DNA of 21,298 bases from Pseudomonadota bacterium (GCA_018661145.1 JABJIU010000126.1:1-21298); one strand, 5' to 3'; shown: positions 1 through 8,039, counted from the stretch's first letter. Translations and numbers: made by a program. The notes: generated from the letters alone by a model not told the origin.

Positions 1-2
1 CA

Positions 3-242
3 CCACGACATAAGCCTGTGCACTTGCCGGATGCCAATAACCGGCTTCAGGCAGTGATATCCGGTAATGGCATCGCGTTGCTTGATGAACTGGCAAAGCC
101 CGAGATTGATGCAGGCTTATTGGCTCCCCTTTCCGAGATATCACTGGAAGGCTATGGCTATTATGTGATCCCAGCAAAAAACCAACGCCTGTCTGCGGCA
201 GCAACACGGTTCGAGGCGTGGCTTAGAGATCAGCCTTTTTGA
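3..242 (+). CDS. LysR-type transcriptional regulator, C-terminal fragment
   Basis: The reading frame is open to the left window edge, so the true start lies outside. About 79 residues are visible. They look like the last part of the periplasmic-binding-protein-like effector domain of LysR regulators of the GcvA type: a stretch reading GNGIALLDEL, then a beta strand with YYVIPAK, and a final helix with FEAWLRDQPF, which is how GcvA-like proteins usually end. The DNA-binding N-terminus is not in view, so target and effector cannot be stated. The gene converges on ubiA with 114 bases between the two stop codons and no clear terminator there. The family call is fairly secure; the subgroup is inferred. 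Confidence 0.7.
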   Translation, partial: PRHKPVHLPDANNRLQAVISGNGIALLDELAKPEIDAGLLAPLSEISLEGYGYYVIPAKNQRLSAAATRFEAWLRDQPF

Positions 243-356
243 TCTGATCCAGCGAATCTGCTGGCATCGCTGTACTCGCCAGATAGTATGAAATGCACGA
301 GCTAGAAACAGGCACTATGCTTGGGGACACTCATGCCGGAATGATTGTTTTTGGTT

Positions 357-1226
357 CTATATGGAGGCGGTCTTGAATACATAGGTAAAAAAGAGTCCCG
401 CAAATACAAATCCGCCGAACCAAATATTATTCAGAAAAGCCTTAAAACACCGCTGCCGATCACGGTCTTTACAGAGATAAAGTTGATAGACGGCTGTGAG
501 GGCCGCGGCGCCAAGGCCGAGATAAAAAATAACCCCAAAGCCCAGATATAACCCCATTAACGCGAGACTCAAAAGCGTTATCGCCTGCAGCGACGTATTA
601 ATGGCGAGCTCAAAACGCCCAAACATAATCGCGCTGGATTTGATGCCGGCCTTCAGATCATCAGGACGATCTGCCATGGCATACATCGTGTCATAAGCAA
701 CCGTCCAAAGTAGGTTGGTGCCCAGCAGCCACCAGGCCAGCGGCATCAGCGGGCTGTCCTGAGCGGTGAATGCCATCGGAATACCCCACGAAAATGCCAC
801 GCCCAGATATACCTGCGGCAGATTTGTGAATCGCTTGGCCAAGGGATAGCTTGCGGCTATCGCAGCACCAACCACCGCCAGCCATACCGTCTGGCGATTG
901 AGGAGCAACACCAGGACAAAAGCCACGATCAGCAACAGAAGAAAGATTACCAGTGCTTCTCGCACACTGACAGCACCACTCGCGAGCGGACGGTTACGTG
1001 TACGCTCGACCAGTGGATCAAGATCACGATCGAAGATATCGTTGATCACGCAACCCGCCGCACGCATCGTGATCACACCGAGCACGAAGATGGCCACGAT
1101 GGCGGGACGCGGGTGCCCGTCGGCGGCAATCCACAGCGCCCAGAGTGTGGGCCAGAGCAATAACAACCAGCCCACGGGCTTATCAAGCCGCGCCAGACGC
1201 CAATAGAGTTTGAGTTTTTCAGGCAT
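357..1226 (-). CDS. ubiA: 4-hydroxybenzoate polyprenyltransferase UbiA
   Basis: A 289-residue integral membrane prenyltransferase that attaches the polyprenyl chain to 4-hydroxybenzoate, the membrane-committing step of ubiquinone synthesis. E. coli UbiA has 290 residues. The first aspartate-rich motif NDIFDRDLD is at residues 62-70. The second aspartate-rich region is at about 179-190 (D179, D186, D190). Both bind Mg2+ and the prenyl diphosphate. Between and after them lie several hydrophobic segments, consistent with the eight or nine helices of the family. The ATG overlaps the recG stop by 8 bases, so the gene is probably translated with recG and is the last gene of the minus-strand block. 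No chorismate lyase gene (ubiC), the usual E. coli partner, is adjacent. Confidence 0.95.
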   Translation of the reverse strand: MPEKLKLYWRLARLDKPVGWLLLLWPTLWALWIAADGHPRPAIVAIFVLGVITMRAAGCVINDIFDRDLDPLVERTRNRPLASGAVSVREALVIFLLLLIVAFVLVLLLNRQTVWLAVVGAAIAASYPLAKRFTNLPQVYLGVAFSWGIPMAFTAQDSPLMPLAWWLLGTNLLWTVAYDTMYAMADRPDDLKAGIKSSAIMFGRFELAINTSLQAITLLSLALMGLYLGFGVIFYLGLGAAALTAVYQLYLCKDRDRQRCFKAFLNNIWFGGFVFAGLFFTYVFKTASI

Positions 1227-3294
1227 TGGAAAACGAAAGCCCCTCGCGAACCCAGCGCGCTATGAGAGGCTCGGCTTTTTTAGGGTAATCGCGAAGTAGC
1301 CTGACCGCACCGTGCTGGACGGCAGGCAGTAATGCCCGATCACGGGCCAGATCCGCAATGCGAAATTGCGGCGCGCCGCTCTGGCGAACGCCCAGCAGTT
1401 CACCCGGCCCGCGCAGCTCAAGGTCTTTCTGGGCAATCGCGAACCCGTCCGTGCTCTGGCGCATCGTTGCCAAACGCTCCTTGGCGTTATGGCCTAAAGG
1501 TGGCTGATACATCAACACACACACTGATTTTTGATCTCCTCGGCCCACGCGCCCGCGCAACTGATGCAGTTGCGACAGGCCGAGTCGTTCGGCGTTTTCG
1601 ATCACCATCAATGAGGCTTCCGGAACATCCACCCCAACCTCAATCACGGTGGTAGCCACCAGCACATCGACTCGCCCCTGACGAAAATCATCCATGATCT
1701 CGTCTTTTTGGGCAGAGGGGATCTTGCCATGCAACAGTGCAATGCGAAGCTCGGGTAACTCGCTTTTGAGCGCCTCTGCGCGGCTGGTAGCAGCCTGCAC
1801 TGCGAGGACATCGGAATCCTCAATCAGCGGGCATACCCAATACGCTCTTCGCTCACGGGCACAAGCCTCCCGAATGCGCGCCTGAACATCTTCGCGACGC
1901 GTATTGGGCAGGACCACGGTCTCAACCGGCTGGCGTCCCGGCGGCATCTCATCGATGACCGAAAGATCCATGTCGGCGTACATCACCATCGTCAGTGATC
2001 TTGGAATCGGGGTGGCGCTCATGATGATCTGATGGGGTGCACTTCCCTCACGCTGACCTTTGTCGCGCAACGCGAGCCGCTGTGCTACGCCAAAACGATG
2101 CTGCTCATCAACAACCACCAGCCCGAGGTTGTGATAATTCACGTCATCCTGGAAAACCGCATGAGTGCCCACCACCACGCGAGCAGCGCCGCTCGATAAC
2201 TGCTCGCAAACCGCACGTCGCTCGCGCTGACTTATTCGGCCGCTGAGCCAAACAGGCTTAATCCCCACCTTCTCAAACCAGCCACTGAATACCCGAAGAT
2301 GTTGCTCGGCAAGCAGTTCCGTTGGCGCCATCACCACCGCTTGTTGGCCTCCCTCAATTGCCGCCAGCACGGCCGCCGCGGCCACAATCGTTTTGCCGCA
2401 GCCGACATCGCCCTGCAACAGCCGTAAAGAAGGTGTCGGCTTGCCCAGATCGGCTACGATCTCGTCGATGCTTCGAATTTGCGCATCAGTCAGGGTGAAT
2501 CCCAGCGCGTCTCGAAGGCGCGGCCAGAACTCAGTTGATGCCTGAATAGACTGCGCCGATAACGCATCACGCCGTTCACGGCGCTGGCGCACCGCAAGAT
2601 GATTCGCCAGCAGTTCTTCAAAGGCAAGGCGCTGCTGTGCCGGATGCGTGCCTGCTTTAAGCGTTTCGAGATCAATCCCCGACGGCGGTCGGTGCAATTG
2701 CAGCAACGCCTCTGAGAGCGGCAAATCACCAAACTCAAAACTTGTCCAATCTCCCAATAGCTCGGGGACCGCTTCGCCACATCGTGCGAGCGCCTGACCG
2801 GTGAGATCGCGCCAGCGGCGCTGGCCGATGCCTTCGGTCGTAGGGTAAACCGGTGTGAGGGTTGTCTCTACCTCAACTGCATCAGGTCCTTCAATAAGCC
2901 GGTACTCAGGATGAACCATCTCAAGGCCTGTGGGTCCCGACCGAACTTCGCCATAGCATTGAATGAATGCACCGCGTTTAAGGCCACGACGCTGCGAGGC
3001 GTTGAAATGAAACTGGCGCACCGTCAATCGGCCGGTGTCATCCGAGATGACGGTCATCAAACTGCGCCGCCGGCCAAACTGCACGCCGCTCGCCTCAATC
3101 CGCCCCGAGATAAGCACTTCAACGCCGGGTCGTAGCTCGCCGATCGCGGCCAGGGTGGTTCGATCTTGATAACGAATAGGTAGATGGAACAACAAATCCG
3201 CAACACAGGAAATGCCCAGACGCGCGAGTTTTTCCGCAAGCTGCGGACCAACGCCCTTGAGGATACCGACAGACGCCTGCGCAGTCGCATCCAT
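1219..3294 (-). CDS. recG: ATP-dependent DNA helicase RecG
   Basis: A 691-residue branched-DNA helicase (E. coli RecG has 693 residues) that remodels stalled replication forks and Holliday junctions. Visible parts: an N-terminal helix-hairpin region with ILKGVGPQLAEKL near residue 11; the OB-fold wedge domain at about 50-150; Walker A GDVGCGKT at 295-302; the DEQH box at 396-399; SATPIPRS at about 426-433; and the QLHQLRGRVGRG motif at 575-586, followed by the C-terminal RecG hook. All helicase motifs look intact. The ATG at 3294 gives the family's usual N-terminus and lies 26 bases after the ridA stop, so ridA, recG and ubiA are probably one transcript. The Shine-Dalgarno is modest (GCGAG directly before the ATG). 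Confidence 0.97.
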   Translation of the reverse strand: MDATAQASVGILKGVGPQLAEKLARLGISCVADLLFHLPIRYQDRTTLAAIGELRPGVEVLISGRIEASGVQFGRRRSLMTVISDDTGRLTVRQFHFNASQRRGLKRGAFIQCYGEVRSGPTGLEMVHPEYRLIEGPDAVEVETTLTPVYPTTEGIGQRRWRDLTGQALARCGEAVPELLGDWTSFEFGDLPLSEALLQLHRPPSGIDLETLKAGTHPAQQRLAFEELLANHLAVRQRRERRDALSAQSIQASTEFWPRLRDALGFTLTDAQIRSIDEIVADLGKPTPSLRLLQGDVGCGKTIVAAAAVLAAIEGGQQAVVMAPTELLAEQHLRVFSGWFEKVGIKPVWLSGRISQRERRAVCEQLSSGAARVVVGTHAVFQDDVNYHNLGLVVVDEQHRFGVAQRLALRDKGQREGSAPHQIIMSATPIPRSLTMVMYADMDLSVIDEMPPGRQPVETVVLPNTRREDVQARIREACARERRAYWVCPLIEDSDVLAVQAATSRAEALKSELPELRIALLHGKIPSAQKDEIMDDFRQGRVDVLVATTVIEVGVDVPEASLMVIENAERLGLSQLHQLRGRVGRGDQKSVCVLMYQPPLGHNAKERLATMRQSTDGFAIAQKDLELRGPGELLGVRQSGAPQFRIADLARDRALLPAVQHGAVRLLRDYPKKAEPLIARWVREGLSFSNA

Positions 3295-3320
3295 CTCGCC
3301 GCTCTTTTTTCTCGCAGAAA

Positions 3321-3710
3321 CTAATCCGACAGGTCTGCGACTGCCTCCACCTCGATGGCAGCGCCCTTGGGCAGGGCTGCAACAGCAACCGTGGCCCGCG
3401 AAGGAAACGGGGGTTCAAAATATTCCGCCATAACGGTATTAACCCGGGCAAACTGTTCAAGATCAACGAGGTAAATAGTGAGCTTGACGATGCTCCCAAG
3501 AGAACCCCCGGCTGAGTGCATCACTGCCGCAAGATTGTCGAACACCCGCCTCGCCTGCGCTTCGATATCTCCGCTTACAAGCTCCATCGTTCCTGGATCA
3601 AGAGGTATCTGTCCAGAAAGATAAACCGTATCGCGAACGCGCACAGCTTGTGAGTACGGGCCGATGGCGTCGGGTGCCTGATCACTATGAATGGGCTGGT
3701 TTGCAGTCAT
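3321..3710 (-). CDS. ridA: Reactive intermediate/imine deaminase RidA
   Basis: A 129-residue YjgF/YER057c/UK114 family protein (E. coli RidA has 128 residues). RidA hydrolyses reactive 2-aminoacrylate and related enamines or imines released by PLP enzymes, which protects other PLP enzymes. It forms a trimer with active sites at the subunit interfaces. The signature is complete: GPYSQAV at residues 17-23, LSGQIPLDPG at 31-40, and PSRATVAVAALPKGA near the C-terminus with Arg105 and Glu120, the positions used for substrate binding in E. coli. The ATG has a good ribosome site (AAGGA, seven bases upstream). It sits 29 bases after spoT, a neighbour pairing seen in many gammaproteobacteria. Confidence 0.96.
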   Translation of the reverse strand: MTANQPIHSDQAPDAIGPYSQAVRVRDTVYLSGQIPLDPGTMELVSGDIEAQARRVFDNLAAVMHSAGGSLGSIVKLTIYLVDLEQFARVNTVMAEYFEPPFPSRATVAVAALPKGAAIEVEAVADLSD

Positions 3711-3739
3711 GAAACTTTCCTTATCAGAGGGTATTCAAT

Positions 3740-5920
3740 TCAGCCGCGTGATCTCGAAACCCGGATTACCGAGCGGCGGGCACGCAGCCGTCGAATGATG
3801 CGGGCGAGGTGTTTGCGGTCGTGTACTTCGATAGTAAACCGGATGGCCGAATTTCGATCGTCTCGAGCCGTCACCAGAACATGATTGATATTGGAATCTT
3901 CTTCGGCGATCACCGAAGCCAGCGTTGCGAAAACCCCGCGTCGGTTTATGACTTCCAGACGGATATCCGCCTCGAAGGTGGTTTTGATGTCGTCCGACCA
4001 TTCGACCCCAATCCACGTATCCGGGCGCTTGCTTTGTTCCCGGGCATTGGGACAGTTGGGTCGATGAATCACGATACCGCGGCCTCGGGAGAATAGCCCA
4101 ACAATACCGTCTCCGGGAATGGGCCGGCAGCAGCGCGCATAGGAAACGCTCATTCCCTCCACACCTCGAATCGGCAGCGGCTCACTTCTGGCTGAATCAG
4201 CACCCTTCACTTCCGGCAACAATTGTCGGGCAACCACCATCGGGAGACGGCGACCCATGCCGATATCGGTCAATAGTTCATTCCAGTCTTCGAGACCGAT
4301 GCGCTTGAGCAGTTGGATTTTCTGATCTGTGCGCAGCCGGGTGGTCAAACCAACGGTTTTAAGCGCCCGCTCCAGAAGCTGACGGCCGAGTTTGCCTGCG
4401 TCTTCCTGATGTTGGTGTTTCAGGAAATCACGGATCGCCGCACGCGCTTTCGCAGTAACCGCATAGTTCAGCCACAGTGGAGTGGGCACTGCGGATCGGG
4501 CTGTCAGTATCTCCACATGATCGCCGTTCCCGACCGGCTGATGCAGCGGTACGGGCTCGTTGTTGATGCGTGCTCCGATACAGTGATTACCGACATCCGA
4601 GTGCACCGAGTAGGCAAAGTCCAACGCGCTCGAGCCTTTGGGCAATTTCTTGATGTCCCCATGGGGGGTGAACACATAGACCTCATCAGGGTAAAGATCG
4701 ATTTTGAGGTGCTCAAGAAACTCGGAAGGATTACCGGCCTGGCTCTGGGTATTGAGCAGATCCAGCATCCAATGGTGGGTGGGTGCCTGCGAGCCGGCAC
4801 GCTTCTCTCCGGTCTTGTACTGCCAGTGTGATGCAACACCACTCTCTGCAATCCTGTGCATCTCTGTCGTTCGGATCTGCACCTCGATGCTCTGGCCAAA
4901 GGTACCGAAAAGCAGGGTATGCAGGGACTGGTAGCCGTTGGCTTTTGGGATCGCAATGTAATCCTTGAACTTGCCCGGCACGGGCTTATACGTGTTGTGA
5001 ATCACACCCAGAACACGGTAACAGTCGTCGACCGAACGGACGATGATCCGGATAGCGAAGATATCCCGCATCTCCGACATCGGTACCCGCCGTGAACGCA
5101 TCTTGCGATACACGCTGTAGATATTTTTCTCGCGACCTTCGACAGAGCCGTCGATGCCTGCCTCTGAAAGTTCGGCTTCAAACTTAGTGACGGTCTTCTG
5201 GATGATTGCCCGGTGATTGCCACGGCGTTTTCCAAGTTCCTTGTAGATCGCGTCGTAGCGCTTGGGGTACAGGTGACGGAAACTCAGGTCCTCGAGTTCC
5301 TGGGTCCACGTACGCATGCCGAGCCGGTTGGCAATGGGGGCAAAGATATCTAGGGTTTGTTCGGCAATCCGCTTACGCTTGTCGGGCTTAAGCGCATCTA
5401 GCGTGCGCATGTTGTGGAGCCGGTCGGCGAGCTTGATCAGAATGACCCGGATATCCTTGGCCATTGCCAGCAGCATCTTGCGGAAGTTTTCCGCCTCCGC
5501 GTGCTCGCGCGATTCGAAGTCGATCTGATCGATCTTGCTGACCCCATCGACCAACTGCGCGACGTCTTTACCAAAGCGTGTGGCGAGTTCTTCTTTGGCG
5601 GTGGGCGTGTCCTCGATAACATCGTGCAGCAGCGCTGCGATGATGCTACGACTGTCAAGCCGCATCTCCCCGAGAATGGCCGCCACAGACAAGGGGTGGA
5701 AGATATATGCTTCACCACTGCGACGCACCTGTCCCTCATGGGCTTCGGCGCCAAACAGGTAGGCATCGTAGACGGCTTTGACTTCCTCGGAATCGAGGTA
5801 CTGCTCGACGATCTCGAGCAGATCACTAATCAGCAGTCGGTCCTTACTGGTTTTCGCGGACCTCTGCCGGTTTTCAGCTGACGGGCTTTTCCTCCGCGTC
5901 GTCGCCGGCGTCGTCGGCAT
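3740..5920 (-). CDS. spoT: Bifunctional (p)ppGpp synthetase/hydrolase SpoT
   Basis: A RelA/SpoT homologue of 726 residues from the ATG at 5920 (E. coli SpoT has about 702), which makes and degrades the alarmone (p)ppGpp. The HD hydrolase domain has H75, HD at 99-100 and ED at 103-104. The synthetase domain keeps REKNIYSVYRKM, the DIFAIRI aspartate, FKDYIAIPKANGYQSLHT and the IEVQIRT glutamate, so both activities could be present. Then come a TGS domain (starting near DEVYVFTP), a Cys-containing conserved site (RCCRPIPGDG) and a C-terminal ACT domain. The frame is open further upstream, to a GTG at 5998, but that extension reads the rpoZ repeat out of frame. The ATG at 5920 has a GAGGA ribosome site eight bases upstream and is preferred. 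This start overlaps rpoZ by 47 bases, and the protein gains about 28 residues before the region where E. coli SpoT begins. Confidence 0.95.
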   Translation of the reverse strand: MPTTPATTRRKSPSAENRQRSAKTSKDRLLISDLLEIVEQYLDSEEVKAVYDAYLFGAEAHEGQVRRSGEAYIFHPLSVAAILGEMRLDSRSIIAALLHDVIEDTPTAKEELATRFGKDVAQLVDGVSKIDQIDFESREHAEAENFRKMLLAMAKDIRVILIKLADRLHNMRTLDALKPDKRKRIAEQTLDIFAPIANRLGMRTWTQELEDLSFRHLYPKRYDAIYKELGKRRGNHRAIIQKTVTKFEAELSEAGIDGSVEGREKNIYSVYRKMRSRRVPMSEMRDIFAIRIIVRSVDDCYRVLGVIHNTYKPVPGKFKDYIAIPKANGYQSLHTLLFGTFGQSIEVQIRTTEMHRIAESGVASHWQYKTGEKRAGSQAPTHHWMLDLLNTQSQAGNPSEFLEHLKIDLYPDEVYVFTPHGDIKKLPKGSSALDFAYSVHSDVGNHCIGARINNEPVPLHQPVGNGDHVEILTARSAVPTPLWLNYAVTAKARAAIRDFLKHQHQEDAGKLGRQLLERALKTVGLTTRLRTDQKIQLLKRIGLEDWNELLTDIGMGRRLPMVVARQLLPEVKGADSARSEPLPIRGVEGMSVSYARCCRPIPGDGIVGLFSRGRGIVIHRPNCPNAREQSKRPDTWIGVEWSDDIKTTFEADIRLEVINRRGVFATLASVIAEEDSNINHVLVTARDDRNSAIRFTIEVHDRKHLARIIRRLRARRSVIRVSRSRG

Positions 5921-6398
5921 CGTGCGTTTCCTCGTCACTAGCGGTTTCGTCACTGGCGGTTTCGTCACTGGCGGTTTCGTCACTGGCGGTTTCGTCACTG
6001 GCGGTTTCGAGCGCCTGCGCGACCGGCACCGATTCGATTAGATCCGCCAGCGCTGCGAGGTCTTCCGCAGAAATCTCGGCCTCGCCCCTATTTTCAGTAC
6101 CCGGAACTGTCGCTTCGGCTGTCGCCTCACCGACGTTCTCGGACGCTTCACTCTCACCGGATCCGAATACTTCTTCGAGTTCCTGTCGGGTATCAACCTC
6201 GACTTCTTTGAGAATGTCGCTGGTGATAAGGCCCTCGGCGATTTCGCGAAGCGCAATCACCGTATGTTTGTCCCGATCCTCAGGCACCAGCGGATCGTGG
6301 CCCAGTTGTAACTGCCGCGTACGGCGGGCAGCGACCAGCACCAGCTCAAAGCGGTTTTCAACGTTTTCGAGGCAGTCCTCGACAGTAATTCTTGCCAT
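5874..6398 (-). CDS. rpoZ: RNA polymerase omega subunit with long acidic repeat tail
   Basis: The N-terminal ~70 residues are a standard omega subunit: MARITVEDCLENV at the start, then the conserved helix with NRFELVLVAARR and ALREIAEGLI. Omega clamps the beta' subunit, assists polymerase assembly, and with beta' forms one ppGpp site in E. coli. The ATG at 6398 has a good ribosome site (GGAGA); the frame is open 21 bases further up, but the omega signature starts here. The protein is 174 residues, about twice the E. coli length of 91. The extra part, from about residue 75, is very rich in Glu, Asp, Ala, Ser and Thr. Near the end it carries a tandem ETASD repeat, then a D/E-rich end with EEKPVS. 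The tail is probably disordered; its role is unknown. The gene sits between gmk and spoT and overlaps spoT. Confidence 0.93.
   Translation of the reverse strand: MARITVEDCLENVENRFELVLVAARRTRQLQLGHDPLVPEDRDKHTVIALREIAEGLITSDILKEVEVDTRQELEEVFGSGESEASENVGEATAEATVPGTENRGEAEISAEDLAALADLIESVPVAQALETASDETASDETASDETASDETASDEETHDADDAGDDAEEKPVS
5929..5933 (-). promoter_or_regulatory. Ribosome binding site deciding the spoT start
   Basis: GAGGA on the minus strand, eight bases before the ATG at 5920. It lies inside rpoZ coding sequence, just downstream (in transcription) of the 15-bp repeats. It favours ATG 5920 over the GTG codons that occur once per repeat unit, because none of those has a comparable upstream purine tract. 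Confidence 0.6.
5941..6000. repeat. Tandem 15-bp repeat, four perfect units, inside rpoZ
   Basis: Four identical head-to-tail copies of GCGGTTTCGTCACTG (plus strand; the unit just left ends differently, and a partial fifth copy follows at 6001-6009). In the rpoZ frame (minus strand) each unit encodes the five residues ETASD in cyclic order. Read in the spoT frame it gives repeated TKPPV. Because the unit is 15 bases, gain or loss of copies changes the length of the omega tail without a frameshift in either frame. Confidence 0.95.
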
Positions 6399-6422
6399 CG
6401 GTGTTCTCCAAAAAACCATGCA

Positions 6423-6453
6423 GCCCCAGGATAATCCCGGCAGGGATCGGGGC
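6423..6453 (-). terminator. Hairpin between gmk and rpoZ, possible weak terminator or leader structure
   Basis: On the minus strand GCCCC pairs with GGGGC around an inner ATCCC-TGCC-GGGAT hairpin. A T6 run follows, but only after a gap of seven bases (at 6410-6415), immediately before the rpoZ ribosome site. It may be an attenuating terminator after gmk or a structured rpoZ leader. The spacing is not that of a strong intrinsic terminator. Confidence 0.3.
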
Positions 6454-6514
6454 AGTCTGATGAGTCCAGCGGAACCTTAAGGCACTCGTTAAAGCCCAAT
6501 CTTCACAAGAGTCG

Positions 6515-7180
6515 CTAAAGGTTTGCTGTCTCAGATGTTTTTAGTCTAACGTTTTTCGCGCAATCTACAAGCGCCCCAACATTGAAGCCCTGTCCGGATT
6601 GGGGAGCCTCACCACGGCAGACCAGAGCCTCGAGTTCGCCCAGTGCCGCATCAAAGTTGGTATTAATCAGAATCTGGTCGTATTCGTCGTAGTGGCTCAT
6701 CTCGCTGGCTGCCTCGGAAAGACGCGATGCAATCTCGTCAGGGGTATCTCGGCCACGGTCCGCCAGCCGCTGGGCTAGAGCTTCCACCGACGGTGGCAAA
6801 ATGTACACGCTGACGGCACCAGGAAAGGCCCTGCGGACCTGTCGCGCCCCTTGCCAGTCGATATCGAGCATGACGCTACGATCCTGGACAATAGCCTGTT
6901 CCACGGCTTTCCGCGAGGTTCCGTACCAGTGGTCGAAGACCCTGGCATACTCAAGGAACCCGTCGTCTTTAATCATCTGCTCAAATTCTGGTTGGTCAAC
7001 GAAAAAATAATCCACACCGTGAGCTTCACCGGTGCGCTGCGGGCGCGTTGTATGAGACACCGAGATGACGGTGTCCTCTACGCGATCAACCAGAGCACGG
7101 GCGAGGCTGCTTTTCCCTCCGCCGGACGGGGCTGATAGGATATAGAGCGTGGATTTGCGGGCAGGCGTTTCTTCACTCAA
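6515..7180 (-). CDS. gmk: Guanylate kinase
   Basis: Phosphorylates GMP to GDP with ATP, in the cytoplasm, feeding GTP and (p)ppGpp pools. The P-loop SAPSGGGKSS is at residues 16-25, and the GMP-binding part follows with HTTRPQRTGEAHG, YFF and LDIDWQGARQV, then a lid with RGRDTPDEIASRL. With a TTG start at 7180 the protein has 221 residues (E. coli Gmk has 207). That TTG overlaps the yicC stop by eight bases, and 11 residues precede the conserved LYILSAPSG strand. The frame is open to another TTG at 7210, inside yicC, and no ATG is available near the start, so the choice rests on spacing. yicC-gmk-rpoZ-spoT is a familiar neighbourhood. Gmk is ~13 residues longer at the C-terminus than in E. 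coli. Confidence 0.95.
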   Translation of the reverse strand: MSEETPARKSTLYILSAPSGGGKSSLARALVDRVEDTVISVSHTTRPQRTGEAHGVDYFFVDQPEFEQMIKDDGFLEYARVFDHWYGTSRKAVEQAIVQDRSVMLDIDWQGARQVRRAFPGAVSVYILPPSVEALAQRLADRGRDTPDEIASRLSEAASEMSHYDEYDQILINTNFDAALGELEALVCRGEAPQSGQGFNVGALVDCAKNVRLKTSETANL

Positions 7181-8039
7181 TGTTCTGAACCTGTTCGCGC
7201 ATCTGCTCAATCAGCACCTTAAGGTTGATAGAAGCGTTGGTCTGTTCGGGATGCGCTGACTTCGATCCCAGAGTGTTGGCTTCCCGGTTTAGTTCCTGCA
7301 TCAGAAAGTCCAGTCGGCGGCCGATCGGCTCGTTCTGTTTAAGCGCCTGCTCAACTTCCTGAAGGTGCATCTTCAGTCGATCAACCTCCTCGCTGACTTC
7401 GCTTTTCGCCAGCAGCAGCGCTACCTCCTGTTCCAGCCGCTCGGGATCGACCTGCACGGACATTTCAGTAAGCCGCAGTTCCAGACGCTCACGGTGCGCG
7501 ACGCCGATCTCCGGCAGCACTGCCTCAAGGGCACGGATCGTGTCCGAAGCCGCTCTGACACGCTCCTCAAGCATTTGCGCGAGCGCAAGACCTTCGCGCT
7601 CTCTCGAGTCAGATAGCTGTCCCAGGGATGTTCGCAGCAGATCCGTAGCCTCCGCAGCGAGGGCCTGCTCATCCACCACGGGTGTGGACATCACGCCTGG
7701 CCACTTCAGTACCTCACCGACCCGCAGTGGCTGCGCCTCAGGCACGATGCTGCGCACACTTTGAGACCAGGCTGCCAGTTCACCGATCAGGTCTGTGTCC
7801 ATTTGGGCCGGGTCTGACCCCATCGGTGGCGAAGAATACCGAAGCGATCCATCAACACGGCCGCGGCTCACCGACGCTGCAATGACATCACGAAAAACAC
7901 CCTCATGGAAACGAAGCTCTTCCGGGAGCCGCATGGCCACCTCACGGAAGCGATGGTTCACCGAACGCAGTTCCCAAGTTAGGTCTCCTAATGGGGTCTG
8001 GGACGCGCAACGCGCGAAAGCCGTCATGCTTTTGGGCAA
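7173..8039 (-). CDS. yicC: YicC family endoribonuclease
   Basis: A 288-residue YicC protein (E. coli 287), similar throughout: SMTAFARC at residues 4-11, WELRSVNHRF at about 22-31, WPGVM in the middle, and a C-terminal region with RRLDFLMQELNREANTLGSKS and KVLIEQMREQVQNIE. YicC-type proteins are reported as endoribonucleases involved in RNA turnover and stationary-phase fitness; the function here is assigned by family. The start is a TTG at 8039, supported by GGAG seven bases upstream and by E. coli YicC having the same four-residue lead before SMTA. The internal ATG at 8027 is the alternative. It is the first gene of the minus-strand block and diverges from the kinase gene. Confidence 0.94.
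   Translation of the reverse strand: MPKSMTAFARCASQTPLGDLTWELRSVNHRFREVAMRLPEELRFHEGVFRDVIAASVSRGRVDGSLRYSSPPMGSDPAQMDTDLIGELAAWSQSVRSIVPEAQPLRVGEVLKWPGVMSTPVVDEQALAAEATDLLRTSLGQLSDSREREGLALAQMLEERVRAASDTIRALEAVLPEIGVAHRERLELRLTEMSVQVDPERLEQEVALLLAKSEVSEEVDRLKMHLQEVEQALKQNEPIGRRLDFLMQELNREANTLGSKSAHPEQTNASINLKVLIEQMREQVQNIE

Noticed and set aside
5921..5998. N-terminal extension of SpoT with a TKPPV repeat from the GTG at 5998
   Set aside because: It is the out-of-frame reading of the ETASD repeat of rpoZ. The GTG codons lack ribosome sites, while ATG 5920 has GAGGA at good spacing. Kept only as a minor alternative in the findings.
5941..6000. CRISPR array
   Set aside because: The units are 15 bases, directly adjacent without spacers, and lie in coding sequence.
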